A DNA stretch of 64,000 nt from Clostridium frigidicarnis (GCF_900111985.1 NZ_FOKI01000004.1:124001-188000); one strand, 5' to 3'. Counted from the first letter of the stretch, positions 1-8,402 are shown. A program made the numbers and translations. The notes: generated by a model from the letters alone, not told the origin.

Positions 1-339
1 ATAGATAAACTCAAAGAGAATAATAAACCACTAGATAACAAAGGAAAAGTAACAACAAAAGATAAAAATAAAGAGGATAAGAGTAGGATTAAAACCAGAG
101 AAGCAAAACTAAGACCAGGTTCCATATATAATGGAAAAGGAATTCAAATGGATAGGATTTCACAAACAAAAACAAATTACTTGAAAAAAATAACAAATCA
201 AGGAAATAAAATGAATTATTTCATAAAAACAAAAGAAGAAAATAAAGCTAGTACTAATAAAAATACTAAGCAAAATTATAGTATAAACACATTAAAAAGC
301 AATGATATAAGACTTAGAATGTTAAGAACAATGTTTTAA
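1..339 (+). CDS. C-terminal part of an unidentified Lys/Asn-rich protein (5' truncated by window edge)
   Basis: The frame is open from base 1 to the TAA at 337-339, giving 112 residues with no start needed inside the window; an internal ATG at 148 has no good ribosome binding site. The protein is rich in Lys, Asn, Thr and Ile, strongly hydrophilic, without membrane segments or cysteines, and ends in a basic stretch (RLRMLRTMF). I recognise no domain. A clear intrinsic terminator follows directly, which supports this as a real gene end. Confidence 0.5.
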   Translation: MDKLKENNKPLDNKGKVTTKDKNKEDKSRIKTREAKLRPGSIYNGKGIQMDRISQTKTNYLKKITNQGNKMNYFIKTKEENKASTNKNTKQNYSINTLKSNDIRLRMLRTMF

Positions 340-344
340 TAAAA

Positions 345-382
345 AATCCTAGTAAGATATAAAATGTTACTAGGATTCTTTA
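345..382 (+). terminator. Intrinsic terminator
   Basis: Inverted repeat AATCCTAGTAA (345-355) / TTACTAGGATT (367-377) followed by CTTTATT, six bases after the upstream stop codon. Confidence 0.7.
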
Positions 383-552
383 TTAAGCCCAACTTCATCT
401 GAAGATGTAGTATCTTCAATAAGATAGCAGTTTTAATCATTGGTTCTAAGAATCTAATACAATTTTCATTTTGTGCTTTATCTCCTTTAGCCACTTTGTA
501 TTCAAAGTTTTCACTTAAATCACAATGGGGTCTAGCTTCTTTAAGTTTTGAC
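370..552 (-). pseudogene. Frameshifted remnant of an unidentified gene
   Basis: On the minus strand a protein-like frame runs from about 552 (preceded at once by a stop) with typical amino-acid composition (SKLKEARPHCDLSENF, then KGDKAQNENCIRFLEP, then MIKTAI). After a one-base frame change it continues as IEDTTSSDEVGLNKES to a TAG at 370-372. It has no start codon or ribosome binding site. It looks like the 3' end of a decayed gene. The family is not recognised, and the end overlaps the terminator of the upstream gene. Confidence 0.4.
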
Positions 553-857
553 TAATATGTAAAAATATTTATGAAGTTGAAATTATGGAACTTAAGAATT
601 TCTTGAAATCAAATCATATATGTGTTATTAATATATAATATATGGTAAAGAAAAAGGGGAATTTATAATAAAGCCAAATATGTTGATAATTTTTAGAAAC
701 ATTAAAAATACATAGTTGTTTTTAGTTGAAAGTTGAATGGAGAAAGCGTATTTGTGTGACAAGTTAATGATAAAATCTTCTTAGAAAGATTTCTAAAATA
801 ATACATAATATCATAATATATTTATGAAATAAAATACAATACCATAGGGAGGAAAAA
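553..857. other. Non-coding stretch with a degenerate repeat copy
   Basis: No open frame of note. Bases about 745-810 (GACAAGTTAATGATA, then TCTTCTTAGAAAGATTTCT) resemble the intergenic repeat seen more fully at 1480-1577 and 6660-6733. The ribosome binding site of the next gene (GGGAGG) is at about 847-852. Confidence 0.45.
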
Positions 858-1274
858 ATGAATTATAAATTTATATTTAAAGATAAAGAATATGATCTTA
901 TAGAAGAAAAATGTGAATGTTTTTTTAATGATGAAGAAACACCTATAAATAATATTGAGGTTTTAAACATATTAGATTTATTAAACAAAGCAGAAAACAT
1001 AAATTTTGGATTAGAATATTATGCAGAACCTTGCGAAGTGTGCCTTCATGGAAAAGAACAAAGAAAGAAAGTGTTTCCATTTTTAGAATACCATTTTTAT
1101 ATTTTTACTAAAGATAATAACTACATTACAAGTAGTATATCAAATGATTATGAAGAAAATAGCTACAGTGGAATATATAAAAAAGGTAAGGTTGATAATA
1201 GTTATATTGTAAGTATAATGATATGTGAGAATTGTGGAGATTATATTATAGAAATAGAACAATGCAATATGTAA
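858..1274 (+). CDS. Small cysteine-motif protein, DUF3785-like (function unknown)
   Basis: 138 residues. The start ATG follows GGGAGGAAAAA. The N-terminal half is acidic and beta-rich; a CEVC pair sits near residue 60 and a CENCG motif near residue 126, so a metal- or redox-active cysteine cluster is plausible. From memory the protein resembles the Clostridium family DUF3785, not verified. Its C-terminal layout (Cys-x-Asn-Cys-Gly followed by an Ile-rich strand) is echoed by the otherwise different 113-residue protein at 22375-22716. No signal peptide or membrane segment is visible. It stands alone between the decayed gene and the fluoride riboswitch, probably as its own transcript. Confidence 0.75.
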   Translation: MNYKFIFKDKEYDLIEEKCECFFNDEETPINNIEVLNILDLLNKAENINFGLEYYAEPCEVCLHGKEQRKKVFPFLEYHFYIFTKDNNYITSSISNDYEENSYSGIYKKGKVDNSYIVSIMICENCGDYIIEIEQCNM

Positions 1275-1315
1275 TAGAGCTTGATTTATTCTAAAAAACA
1301 TATATATAATTAAAT

Positions 1316-1400
1316 TAGGTGATGGAGTTCACCTTAACTGCTAATTTTAGCTAATGACTCCTACAAGTTAACTAAGGGTATTAGTATACTTGTAGGAGCT
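1316..1400 (+). ncRNA. Fluoride riboswitch (crcB motif) with overlapping terminator
   Basis: The conserved pieces of the crcB RNA are in order: GGTGATGGAGTTCACC (1318-1333), AACTGC, a short hairpin (GCTAATTTTAGC), then TAATGACTCCTAC. The known consensus is GGnGAUGGnGUUCnCC, AACCGC and UGAUGACUCCUGC. The 3' strand of the aptamer (ACTCCTAC) is also the 5' arm of a strong terminator, so fluoride binding would be expected to prevent termination and turn on the downstream fluoride exporter. The gene content downstream (CLC-F antiporter) confirms the assignment. Confidence 0.92.
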
Positions 1401-1406
1401 TTTTTT
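1358..1406 (+). terminator. Riboswitch expression-platform terminator
   Basis: CTCCTACAAGT (1358-1368) pairs with ACTTGTAGGAG (1388-1398), followed by CTTTTTTT. The 5' arm overlaps the last conserved element of the fluoride aptamer. Confidence 0.88.
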
Positions 1407-1633
1407 AATGTAAAGAAAGGTAAAAAAAATTTGGTTCTAAAGTACTGATAAAACCTAGAGTTAAAGAGGTTTTTAATTGGTGACAAGTTGCAAGTGATAA
1501 GTGGGAAGTTAAGGATGGAATCTTCTTACAGAGGATTTCTATAATGAAAATATTTTTTAAGAAAACCTGTGATTTTTAATCGCAATTGTCAATTGTAAAC
1601 TGTCAATTCTTAATTAGAATTGGAGGTATTAAA
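1407..1633. repeat. Intergenic dispersed repeat, copy 1
   Basis: Contains CTGATAAAACCTAGAGTT (1445-1462), matched with one difference at 38293-38310, and AAGAAAACCTGTGATTTT (1559-1576), matched exactly at 6716-6733. The segment TCTTCTTACAGAGGATTTCT also recurs in altered form near 780 and 6685. It lies between the riboswitch terminator and the fluoride exporter gene, so it is probably part of the leader transcript. Confidence 0.55.
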
Positions 1634-2917
1634 GTGAGTGAGTTTAAAAAAAGTATTAATAATATTTTTATGGCAAAGGAATATAAAAACATTATTAATA
1701 AATTTGTTAAATGGGTGACTTTAGGAGGGATATCTGGGGTCATTGTAGGATGTTTTATAGCATTATTTTTAAATAGTCTTGTTTTGGGAACAAAATTAAG
1801 AGAAGAAAATCAGTGGTTATTATATTTATTGCCTTTAGGCGGGGCTTTTGTGAGTTACTTATATGTTAAAATAGGGAAAAACTCCATAAAAGGCAATAAT
1901 CTTGTAATAGAAGCTATAAATGATGGTGAAGAAAACATTCCTTTAAGAATGGCTCCACTTGTATTATTTGGAACATTTATAACCCATTTATTTGGTGGAT
2001 CAGCAGGACGAGAGGGAACTGGGGTACAAATTGGTGCTAGTATAAGTGGGTTTATAGGAAGAGTATTTAAACTAAATAATATAGATTATAGAATTCTAAT
2101 TGTTAGTGGAGTAAGTAGTGGATTTAGTGCTGTTTTTGGAACACCTATAGCAGGAACTATATTTGGTCTAGAAGTAGCAGCAATAGGTGTAATGAAGCAC
2201 GAAGCATTAATACCTTGCGTTGTAGCAAGTTTCACAGCGAATTTTACCACTATGCTATTTAATGTGTCCCATAGTCACTATAATATGGGGGAAAGAATGA
2301 CACCTAGCTATTCATTATTTATAAAGATAGTATTATGTGCCATAGCATTTGGGTTAATGAGTAGAGTGTTTTCATCATTAACTCATTATTTGAAAAAACT
2401 ATTATCTAAATTATTTCATAGTAGCAGTGTAAAGAGTTTTATTGGAGGAATAATAATAATTTTATTAACATTCATAGTAGGAAATAGAATATATTTAGGG
2501 CTAAGTTTAGATTTGTTAAGTAATTCTTTTACACATGAAATACCTAATAGTGCATTTTTATGGAAAACAATTTTTACATCATTAACTCTTTCAGCAGGGT
2601 TTCAAGGAGGGGAAGTTACTCCATTGTTTGTAATAGGAGCGACACTTGGAAATTTCATAGCTCCTTTTATAAACTTACCAATATCTTTTATAGCAGGACT
2701 TGGAATGATAGGAGTATTTTGTGGTTGTACCAATACTCCAGTAGCTTCCTTTATAATGGGAATAGAATTATTCGGAGTTAATAATTTAGAGTATGTATTT
2801 ATAGTATGTATTATAAGTTATTTTTTCTCAGGGAATGGTGGAATATATTCATCACAAAAAGCATTTAGGCCTACTATTATGTTTAAAGATGAAATAGAAG
2901 AAAAACAGATTGTATAA
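1634..2917 (+). CDS. clcF: CLC-type fluoride/proton antiporter (fluoride exporter)
   Basis: Exports toxic fluoride across the membrane in exchange for protons. The protein (427 residues from GTG 1634, chosen because GGAGG at 1622-1626 sits 7 bases upstream; a TTG in frame at 1586 has no such site) has the multi-helix CLC fold. Its selectivity motif GREGT lies at residues 125-129; canonical chloride CLCs have GREGP, and fluoride CLCs have a non-proline residue there. A second motif, FGTPIAG, fits the family. No CBS domains follow, as usual for the bacterial fluoride branch. Control is by the fluoride riboswitch about 230 bases upstream. Confidence 0.9.
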   Translation: MSEFKKSINNIFMAKEYKNIINKFVKWVTLGGISGVIVGCFIALFLNSLVLGTKLREENQWLLYLLPLGGAFVSYLYVKIGKNSIKGNNLVIEAINDGEENIPLRMAPLVLFGTFITHLFGGSAGREGTGVQIGASISGFIGRVFKLNNIDYRILIVSGVSSGFSAVFGTPIAGTIFGLEVAAIGVMKHEALIPCVVASFTANFTTMLFNVSHSHYNMGERMTPSYSLFIKIVLCAIAFGLMSRVFSSLTHYLKKLLSKLFHSSSVKSFIGGIIIILLTFIVGNRIYLGLSLDLLSNSFTHEIPNSAFLWKTIFTSLTLSAGFQGGEVTPLFVIGATLGNFIAPFINLPISFIAGLGMIGVFCGCTNTPVASFIMGIELFGVNNLEYVFIVCIISYFFSGNGGIYSSQKAFRPTIMFKDEIEEKQIV

Positions 2918-2993
2918 TATGAATTTCCAGTTATAATTATAATGAAAAGAAAGTATTAATAATATGAAAGTATAATATAAAGGAATGATTTTA

Positions 2994-3587
2994 GTGAGTA
3001 AATTAATGAAACCTATAAGTTATGAGAAGTTTTTAGAAATAGTAAAAACACCAATAAAAAATATAGACTATGCTTTTGATAATTATAGCAGTGGTATTTT
3101 AGATACTCAGGATCATTGTTTAAGTTTGAAAGAAGCAAAAGAATTAAATGTAGGGCAGGTTTGTAGTTATAATGTAAGTAATGAAGATAAATATATTAAT
3201 TTTATGAAATCAGTATATAATCTAAATAAAAATAAACCAGTAGTTGTTGATTTCTATCTGAAAGAAATAGATAATGAAGGATGTCTTAAAATTTTACAAC
3301 ATTTAGATTATGAGGATAAAATAATATTTATAGACCATCTAAGAAACTTGAACACTGAAACTGTATATTTTTTACTAGAGTATGAGGAATTAATTTCATT
3401 TGTAACGAGACTATCAACAAGGGAACTTCATTTTTGTACTATATATTTTAATGAAATTCCAATGGCTATATGGGGTAATTATGAATTGTCTTTTCCAGTA
3501 TTTTTTAATAATCCTAAAGATATGGAAGTTTATCATGATTTAGCTAATAAAAATAACTTGTTTATTAGAGATGTAATTTTAAAATAA
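2994..3587 (+). CDS. Conserved-looking protein of unknown function
   Basis: 197 residues from GTG 2994; AAAGGA at 2979-2984 is well spaced for this codon, whereas the in-frame ATG at 2985 touches the site. Soluble, acidic, mixed alpha/beta, with no cysteine cluster, signal peptide or membrane helix. A motif such as FIDHLRNLNTETV may belong to a Rossmann-like or nucleotide-binding fold, but I cannot assign a family. It lies 76 bases after clcF in the same direction, so co-transcription is possible. Confidence 0.7.
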   Translation: MSKLMKPISYEKFLEIVKTPIKNIDYAFDNYSSGILDTQDHCLSLKEAKELNVGQVCSYNVSNEDKYINFMKSVYNLNKNKPVVVDFYLKEIDNEGCLKILQHLDYEDKIIFIDHLRNLNTETVYFLLEYEELISFVTRLSTRELHFCTIYFNEIPMAIWGNYELSFPVFFNNPKDMEVYHDLANKNNLFIRDVILK

Positions 3588-3796
3588 CTTTAATTTAAGG
3601 TTTGCTTTTAATAAGTTTTTTATAAGCAAGCTTTTCTTGTAAGTTAATTTTCACTAAAAACTTAGCTTAATAGCTAATGTAGAGAAGTTACTTTTTATTT
3701 ATTTAATATAGGAGAAAAATTCTCTAAATTTCATATCAATATAAAGTTGAGAGAAAACATTTAAAAATATATTATATAAGGAGGGGGGGACAGGTT
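3588..3796. other. Intergenic region with weak terminator-like hairpin
   Basis: TTGCTT (3602-3607) can pair with AAGCAA (3624-3629), followed by GCTTTTCTT: a possible weak terminator for the upstream gene. The rest is featureless AT-rich leader ending in a very strong G-rich ribosome binding site (GGAGGGGGGGAC) before the kinase gene. Confidence 0.35.
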
Positions 3797-5614
3797 ATGA
3801 AAAGAGGATTAAAACAAAAGTTTTTCTTTCTATTTTCTACAATGTTTGGAGTTATCTTTATTATAGTATCAGTATCTATATATAATCTGTTGAGAATAAA
3901 AAGTACTACAGATACATTAATGGCAGATAATTATTCATCTATTGGTGCTACAAGTGCTATGGCGACAATAGTAGATAAACAAAACACAAATATTGTGAAT
4001 TTTATTAATACCAAAAAGGATGAATATAGAAAAGATTTTTACATTTTAAACGGAGAGTTTTATAAGCAATATATCTTTCAGAGCAATAATATTACAGAGA
4101 AAGGTGAAAGCAATGGGAATAATAATGTAAGAACTGACTATGATACTTTTATGGAGAAAGCAGTTAAGGTTTTTAAAGGCGAGGATAGATCAGCAGAGGA
4201 AAACTTGACAATTTACATGAAGGAAGTTCAACCTCAATATATGTCGTTAAAGGAAAATTTAAAATATATAGAGAATTTAAATGAAGAAGGATTATTAAAT
4301 AAGCAGCAAAATTTAAAAGATCGAGTAGATTTATCTATGTATACAATGGTTTTTTTATCAATAATACTGATGATATTTACTATAAATATATTTATAAGAT
4401 ATATAAATAAATTTTTAGAACCTATAGTTATTCTTAAAGAAGATATTATAAATTCTAAGCAAAGTGGTTTTTTACATAAAACCCGTGTTCTTTCTGATGA
4501 TGAGGTAGGACTTTTAGCAAAAGAATTTAATAAAATGAATGAAAAAATAAATGAATTCAAAAACTCAACTTTAGGAAAAATTATGGAGGAAAAAAACAAA
4601 TCAGAGGCTATAGTAGAAAGTATTTCAGATCCTATTATAGTTTTAGATGAAAATTTTAGAATAGTATCTTTAAATGATTGCTGCGAGAAGGAATTTAAAT
4701 TATCTCTTAGTATTGTAAGGAATAGACACATATTAGAAGCCATAACTAATGGAGAGCTTTTCGATTGCATATCCTCATTTATTAAATATGGGGAAGATAA
4801 GGCTTCGAAGATTATATCAATAGAAAATACAACTTATGATGTAACTTTATGTTATTTCATGGATATAGATAAGAAAAGAAGAGGGTTAATAGTGTATTTC
4901 CATAATATAACAGAAATTAAAAGAGTTGAAACAATGAAACAAGAATTTATATCATCTTTATCTCATGAAATAAAAACTCCTTTAACATCTTTAATTATGG
5001 GGGCCTCTATATTAGAGGAAAGTGATATAGATAACAATTATAAAAAAATAGTAAAAACTATAAGTGATGATGGTGACAAAATATTAACACTTATAAATAA
5101 CTTTTTGAGAATACATGAAATAGAATCCTATAATAATTTATTGAATATAGATAGCTTCTCAATAATACAACTAATAGAAGGATGCTTAGATGGCTTTTAC
5201 ACCCTAGCTGATAGCAAAGAAATAAAAATATTAACAGAATATGATGAAGATATACCTAGAATTACGGGAGATATGGAAAAACTAGGGTGGGTTATAAATA
5301 ATCTTCTTTCTAATGCGATTAAATATTCAAACAATGAAGCAACTGTAAAAGTAACAGTTAGAAAAGATAAAAATAATATAGAAGTAGATGTTAAAGATAA
5401 TGGTATAGGTATATCTAAAGAAGATCATCCTAAAATATTTGATAAGTTTTATAGAGGCGTAGATGATACTGAGGGCACAGGCCTTGGATTAGCTTTATCA
5501 AAGGAACTTATAGAATTACATAAAGGATGTATAGAGTGTGAAAGCAAATTAGGAGAAGGTAGTTTATTTAGAATAATATTGCCTATTGGAGGAGATATAA
5601 ATGAAGAAACGTAG
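3797..5614 (+). CDS. Membrane sensor histidine kinase (HAMP-PAS-HisKA-HATPase)
   Basis: 605 residues. Transmembrane helix 1 spans about 10-31, an extracytoplasmic sensor about 32-180, helix 2 about 181-201, then HAMP, a PAS-like domain (near DPIIVLDENFRIVSLND), and a HisKA dimerisation domain with the phospho-acceptor His390 in SHEIKTP. The ATPase domain carries the N box (NNLLSNAIKYS), G1 (DNGIGIS), F box (FDKFYRG) and G2 (TGLGLAL). It autophosphorylates and should pass phosphate to the regulator encoded immediately downstream, whose start codon overlaps its end by 14 bases. The sensed signal is unknown; the ~150-residue extracytoplasmic region is mostly helical and resembles no binding fold I can name. 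Confidence 0.92.
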   Translation: MKRGLKQKFFFLFSTMFGVIFIIVSVSIYNLLRIKSTTDTLMADNYSSIGATSAMATIVDKQNTNIVNFINTKKDEYRKDFYILNGEFYKQYIFQSNNITEKGESNGNNNVRTDYDTFMEKAVKVFKGEDRSAEENLTIYMKEVQPQYMSLKENLKYIENLNEEGLLNKQQNLKDRVDLSMYTMVFLSIILMIFTINIFIRYINKFLEPIVILKEDIINSKQSGFLHKTRVLSDDEVGLLAKEFNKMNEKINEFKNSTLGKIMEEKNKSEAIVESISDPIIVLDENFRIVSLNDCCEKEFKLSLSIVRNRHILEAITNGELFDCISSFIKYGEDKASKIISIENTTYDVTLCYFMDIDKKRRGLIVYFHNITEIKRVETMKQEFISSLSHEIKTPLTSLIMGASILEESDIDNNYKKIVKTISDDGDKILTLINNFLRIHEIESYNNLLNIDSFSIIQLIEGCLDGFYTLADSKEIKILTEYDEDIPRITGDMEKLGWVINNLLSNAIKYSNNEATVKVTVRKDKNNIEVDVKDNGIGISKEDHPKIFDKFYRGVDDTEGTGLGLALSKELIELHKGCIECESKLGEGSLFRIILPIGGDINEET

Positions 5615-6197
5615 AGTATTAATTGTTGATGATGTAAAAAATATACGCGAAATGTTAAAAACTTGTCTTGAAGTAGAAGGTTATACTGTTTTTGAAGCTT
5701 CATGTGCAAAGGAAGCTATGAATATAATAGAGAGAGAAGAAATAGATATAGTATTTAGCGACATAAAAATGCCAGAAGTAAATGGTACAGAGCTTTTAAA
5801 GATGATAAAAAGATATAATAAAAATATTATTGTAATAATAATGACTGCATTTGGAACAGTTAAAAATGGAGTTGAATGCACTAAGTATGGTGCATCAGCA
5901 TATCTTCAAAAACCATTTACAACAAAGAGAGTAAAAGGGGTATTGGCTGAAGTATTAGAAAAAGAACATCTTAGAACAAATATAAACTTTTATATTGTAT
6001 CAGCTAAAAAGCTTATTGAAAAGGGAGATTTAACTAAGGCACATGATATTTTGAAAAAGAGTCTTAATATAAGGGATGATTGTGGAGAAGTATATTATCT
6101 TATAGGAAAGATAGAAGAGTTAAATGGAAATAATGATAAAGCAAAGCATTTTAAAGAATTTGCATGTGTACTAGGATTTAAAAGTAATGAAGTTTAA
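5601..6197 (+). CDS. Response regulator: receiver plus TPR-like output, no DNA-binding domain
   Basis: 198 residues. The receiver domain (about 4-118) has the acidic pair D10/D11, the phospho-acceptor D54 (FSDIKMP), T82 and K104 (LQKPF), so it should be phosphorylatable. The remaining 80 residues are helical with a tetratricopeptide-like repeat (KGDLTKAHDILKKSL, then NDKAKHFKEFA) instead of a helix-turn-helix. The output is therefore probably protein-protein contact. GGAGGAGATATAA precedes the ATG inside the kinase gene, so the two are translationally coupled. Confidence 0.88.
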   Translation: MKKRRVLIVDDVKNIREMLKTCLEVEGYTVFEASCAKEAMNIIEREEIDIVFSDIKMPEVNGTELLKMIKRYNKNIIVIIMTAFGTVKNGVECTKYGASAYLQKPFTTKRVKGVLAEVLEKEHLRTNINFYIVSAKKLIEKGDLTKAHDILKKSLNIRDDCGEVYYLIGKIEELNGNNDKAKHFKEFACVLGFKSNEV

Positions 6198-6371
6198 TAT
6201 TGGGGAATTTTGTATAGATAAAAGTAAAAATATAGGTTGCAAAGTTAACTATAATATGGTATTCTGAACAAGTAATAAAAATAAATTTGAGAAGATTAAA
6301 GATAGTAATATTTCCTCTATTTTGGAAATAAATTATTAAACTTTAAATCTTATAAAATGGAGGAATATAAA

Positions 6372-6536
6372 ATGGAAGATAAGACTTTAGTATGTGTTGA
6401 TTGTGGAAATGAATTTGTATTTACTGCAGGAGAGCAAGAATTCTACAAAGAAAAAGGATTCGATAACGAGCCTAAGAGATGTTTAGATTGTAGAAAAGCT
6501 AAAAAAGCTCAAAGCAATAGAAGATTTGAAAGATAA
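6372..6536 (+). CDS. Small zinc-ribbon protein (zf-trcl-like)
   Basis: 54 residues beginning MEDKTLVCVDCGNEFVFTAG, with CVDC and CLDC pairs forming a probable four-cysteine zinc site and a basic tail (RKAKKAQSNRRFER). It matches the short 'probable zinc-ribbon' proteins common in Clostridium, of unknown role; nucleic-acid binding is a guess from the basic tail. GGAGG at 6359-6363 lies 8 bases before the ATG, and a strong terminator follows 20 bases after the stop, so it is a single-gene transcript. Confidence 0.88.
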   Translation: MEDKTLVCVDCGNEFVFTAGEQEFYKEKGFDNEPKRCLDCRKAKKAQSNRRFER

Positions 6537-6555
6537 TCATTATTAAGAATTTTAT

Positions 6556-6586
6556 GACTATAGGAGTTTCTCTTATAGTCTTTTTT
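6556..6586 (+). terminator. Intrinsic terminator
   Basis: GACTATA (6556-6562) / TATAGTC (6574-6580) with GGAG/CTCT extending the stem, then TTTTTT. Confidence 0.85.
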
Positions 6587-6965
6587 AATGTATAAGAAAG
6601 TATAGAATTTTTTAAGTCTGAAAAATTGAGAAAATTCTATAATTAGAGAGATTTTTAAATTCAGAATGAAGTATGAAACCTTATTAGGAAGATTTCTGAA
6701 ATAAAAAATATTTTCAAGAAAACCTGTGATTTTCAACCATAAAGTTCAACTTCATATTTAGAAAGTCTACAAGTTTTAATTGTAAATTGTAAAATCTCGA
6801 TTTCAATTAGAGTGAGGTGTAACAACTTTTAATCTAAATAATTAATTTTGACAAGTAAAAAAACAACTGATAAAATTGATTATTAATATAAATATATACA
6901 TATAATAAAAATGGAAAAATATAAGATTAAGTTTACATAGAGTGTAAAGAAGAAGAGGGATATAA
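6587..6965. repeat. Intergenic dispersed repeat, copy 2
   Basis: AAGAAAACCTGTGATTTT at 6716-6733 is identical to 1559-1576, and the preceding segment (TTAGGAAGATTTCTGAAATA) is a variant of the one near 1530. A TTTCAATTAGAGTGAGG tail parallels TTAATTAGAATTGGAGG before clcF. It ends in the leader of the helicase gene; no open frame. Confidence 0.55.
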
Positions 6966-8105
6966 ATGGAAAATAAATTTAATAGTTTAGGACTTGAAAA
7001 AGAAATAGTTAATGCATTGGAAATATTAAAAATAGTTGAACCTACAGAAATACAAAAGAAGGCTATACCAGTTGCATTGAGAAGAGAAAATATTGTAGCT
7101 CAATCAGAAACAGGAACAGGCAAAACTTTAGCGTACCTTTTGCCTATAATACAAAATATAGATAGTTCTAAAAAAGAGGTACAATGTATAATTCTTGCAC
7201 CAACTCATGAATTAGTAGCTCAAATTCATAACGCATTAGTTGAATTAAGGGAAAAAGGAAATCTTGATTTTACATCAACTTCACTAATAGGAAGTGCAAA
7301 TATAAATAGACAAATAGATAAATTAAAATCAAAACCTAATATATTAGTTGGTTCAGGTGGAAGAATTTTAGATCTTATTAAAAAGAAAAAAATAGATGCT
7401 AGAAAAGTAGATACTATTGTCTTGGATGAAAGTGATAAGCTTTTTGATAAAAAAAATGTAGACAGTACTAAAAAATTAGTAGACCAATTAAAAGAAGATA
7501 TACAAATAATGATGTTTTCAGCTACTCTTACGGAAGAGTCAATATTAGGTGCACAATCTATAATGAATGATGCTGAAGTAATAAGGGTTGAAGAAGAGAA
7601 TAGAGTAAACCCTGATATAACTCATGGATATTTTTTAGTGGAAAATAGAAAGAAAATAGAGGAATTAAGAAAGATAGTTTATGCAGATAAGATAGAAAAG
7701 GCTTTAGTATTTATAAATAATACCTATGATGTAGGAATAGCCTTAAAAAAGCTTGGCTTCCATAAGATAAAGGCAGAAGCTTTATATGGTAATAATGGAA
7801 GAGATGATAGAAAAAAGGCCTTGGATAATTTTAGAAAAGGTAAGGCTACATTATTAATAGCAACAGACATAGCGGCTAGGGGATTAGATATAAAAGGTAT
7901 GACTCATGTTATAAACTTAAATATGCCAGAAGATTCTAAGGACTATATACATAGAGTTGGTAGAGTTGGTAGAGCGGGAAATTTAGGAGTAGCATATTCC
8001 TTAATAGATCCAAAAGAAGAAAAAATAATAAAGAAATTTGAAGATAAACTAGGATTAGATATACCAAAGCTTATAGTAGCTAATGGTAAAATTTCAGAAG
8101 ATTAG
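6966..8105 (+). CDS. DEAD-box RNA helicase with variant motif II (DESD)
   Basis: 379 residues, the minimal two-RecA-domain helicase core without a C-terminal RNA-binding extension. Seen: Q motif (EPTEIQKKAIP), Walker A AQSETGTGKT with K53, PTHELVAQ for motif Ia, DESD at 154-157 for motif II, SAT at 185-187, ARGLD and HRVGRVGRAG. Motif Ib is GSGGR rather than TPGR. ATP-dependent RNA unwinding, in ribosome assembly, RNA turnover or cold adaptation, is expected for the family; the specific role is unknown. It may be a specialised clostridial paralogue rather than CshA. Confidence 0.9.
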   Translation: MENKFNSLGLEKEIVNALEILKIVEPTEIQKKAIPVALRRENIVAQSETGTGKTLAYLLPIIQNIDSSKKEVQCIILAPTHELVAQIHNALVELREKGNLDFTSTSLIGSANINRQIDKLKSKPNILVGSGGRILDLIKKKKIDARKVDTIVLDESDKLFDKKNVDSTKKLVDQLKEDIQIMMFSATLTEESILGAQSIMNDAEVIRVEEENRVNPDITHGYFLVENRKKIEELRKIVYADKIEKALVFINNTYDVGIALKKLGFHKIKAEALYGNNGRDDRKKALDNFRKGKATLLIATDIAARGLDIKGMTHVINLNMPEDSKDYIHRVGRVGRAGNLGVAYSLIDPKEEKIIKKFEDKLGLDIPKLIVANGKISED

Positions 8106-8180
8106 ATAGTCTTTAGTCATATTGAAACCTTTAAGAGCATAATATTAACTATTAATATATGTTATTAGGGGGATGGAGAT

Positions 8181-8270
8181 ATGCCAGACAAGGGCAAAAG
8201 TAAAAGTGGATCAACTAAAAAAAATACTGGTAAAAAGGATACTAAAAACAAAGGAAGTAAGAAAAAATAA
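8181..8270 (+). CDS. 29-residue Lys/Gly/Ser-rich basic peptide
   Basis: ATG CCA at 8181 is preceded by GGGGGATGGAG and the frame closes with TAA at 8268-8270, followed 21 bases later by a terminator. The peptide is nearly all Lys, Gly, Ser, Thr, Asn and Asp (it starts MPDKGKSKSG) and must be disordered and highly basic. A nucleic-acid-binding or ribosome-associated role is only a guess. The good ribosome binding site and immediate terminator make translation plausible. Confidence 0.55.
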   Translation: MPDKGKSKSGSTKKNTGKKDTKNKGSKKK

Positions 8271-8291
8271 GATTTTAATATAAGATAATTA

Positions 8292-8325
8292 GGATGTGTA
8301 AGATAAATTTTACACATCCATTTAT
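8292..8325 (+). terminator. Intrinsic terminator
   Basis: GGATGTGTA (8292-8300) / TACACATCC (8311-8319) followed by ATTTATTTT. Confidence 0.75.
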
Positions 8326-8402
8326 TTTAATATGCACTTTTTTAGCTAAAAAAATGGTTTTAGTGATATAATTTAAATATCTATATATTATTAGTGGCAA
8401 TA

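Noticed and set aside
4234-4770. 178-residue minus-strand open frame
   Set aside because: Antisense shadow of the histidine kinase gene.
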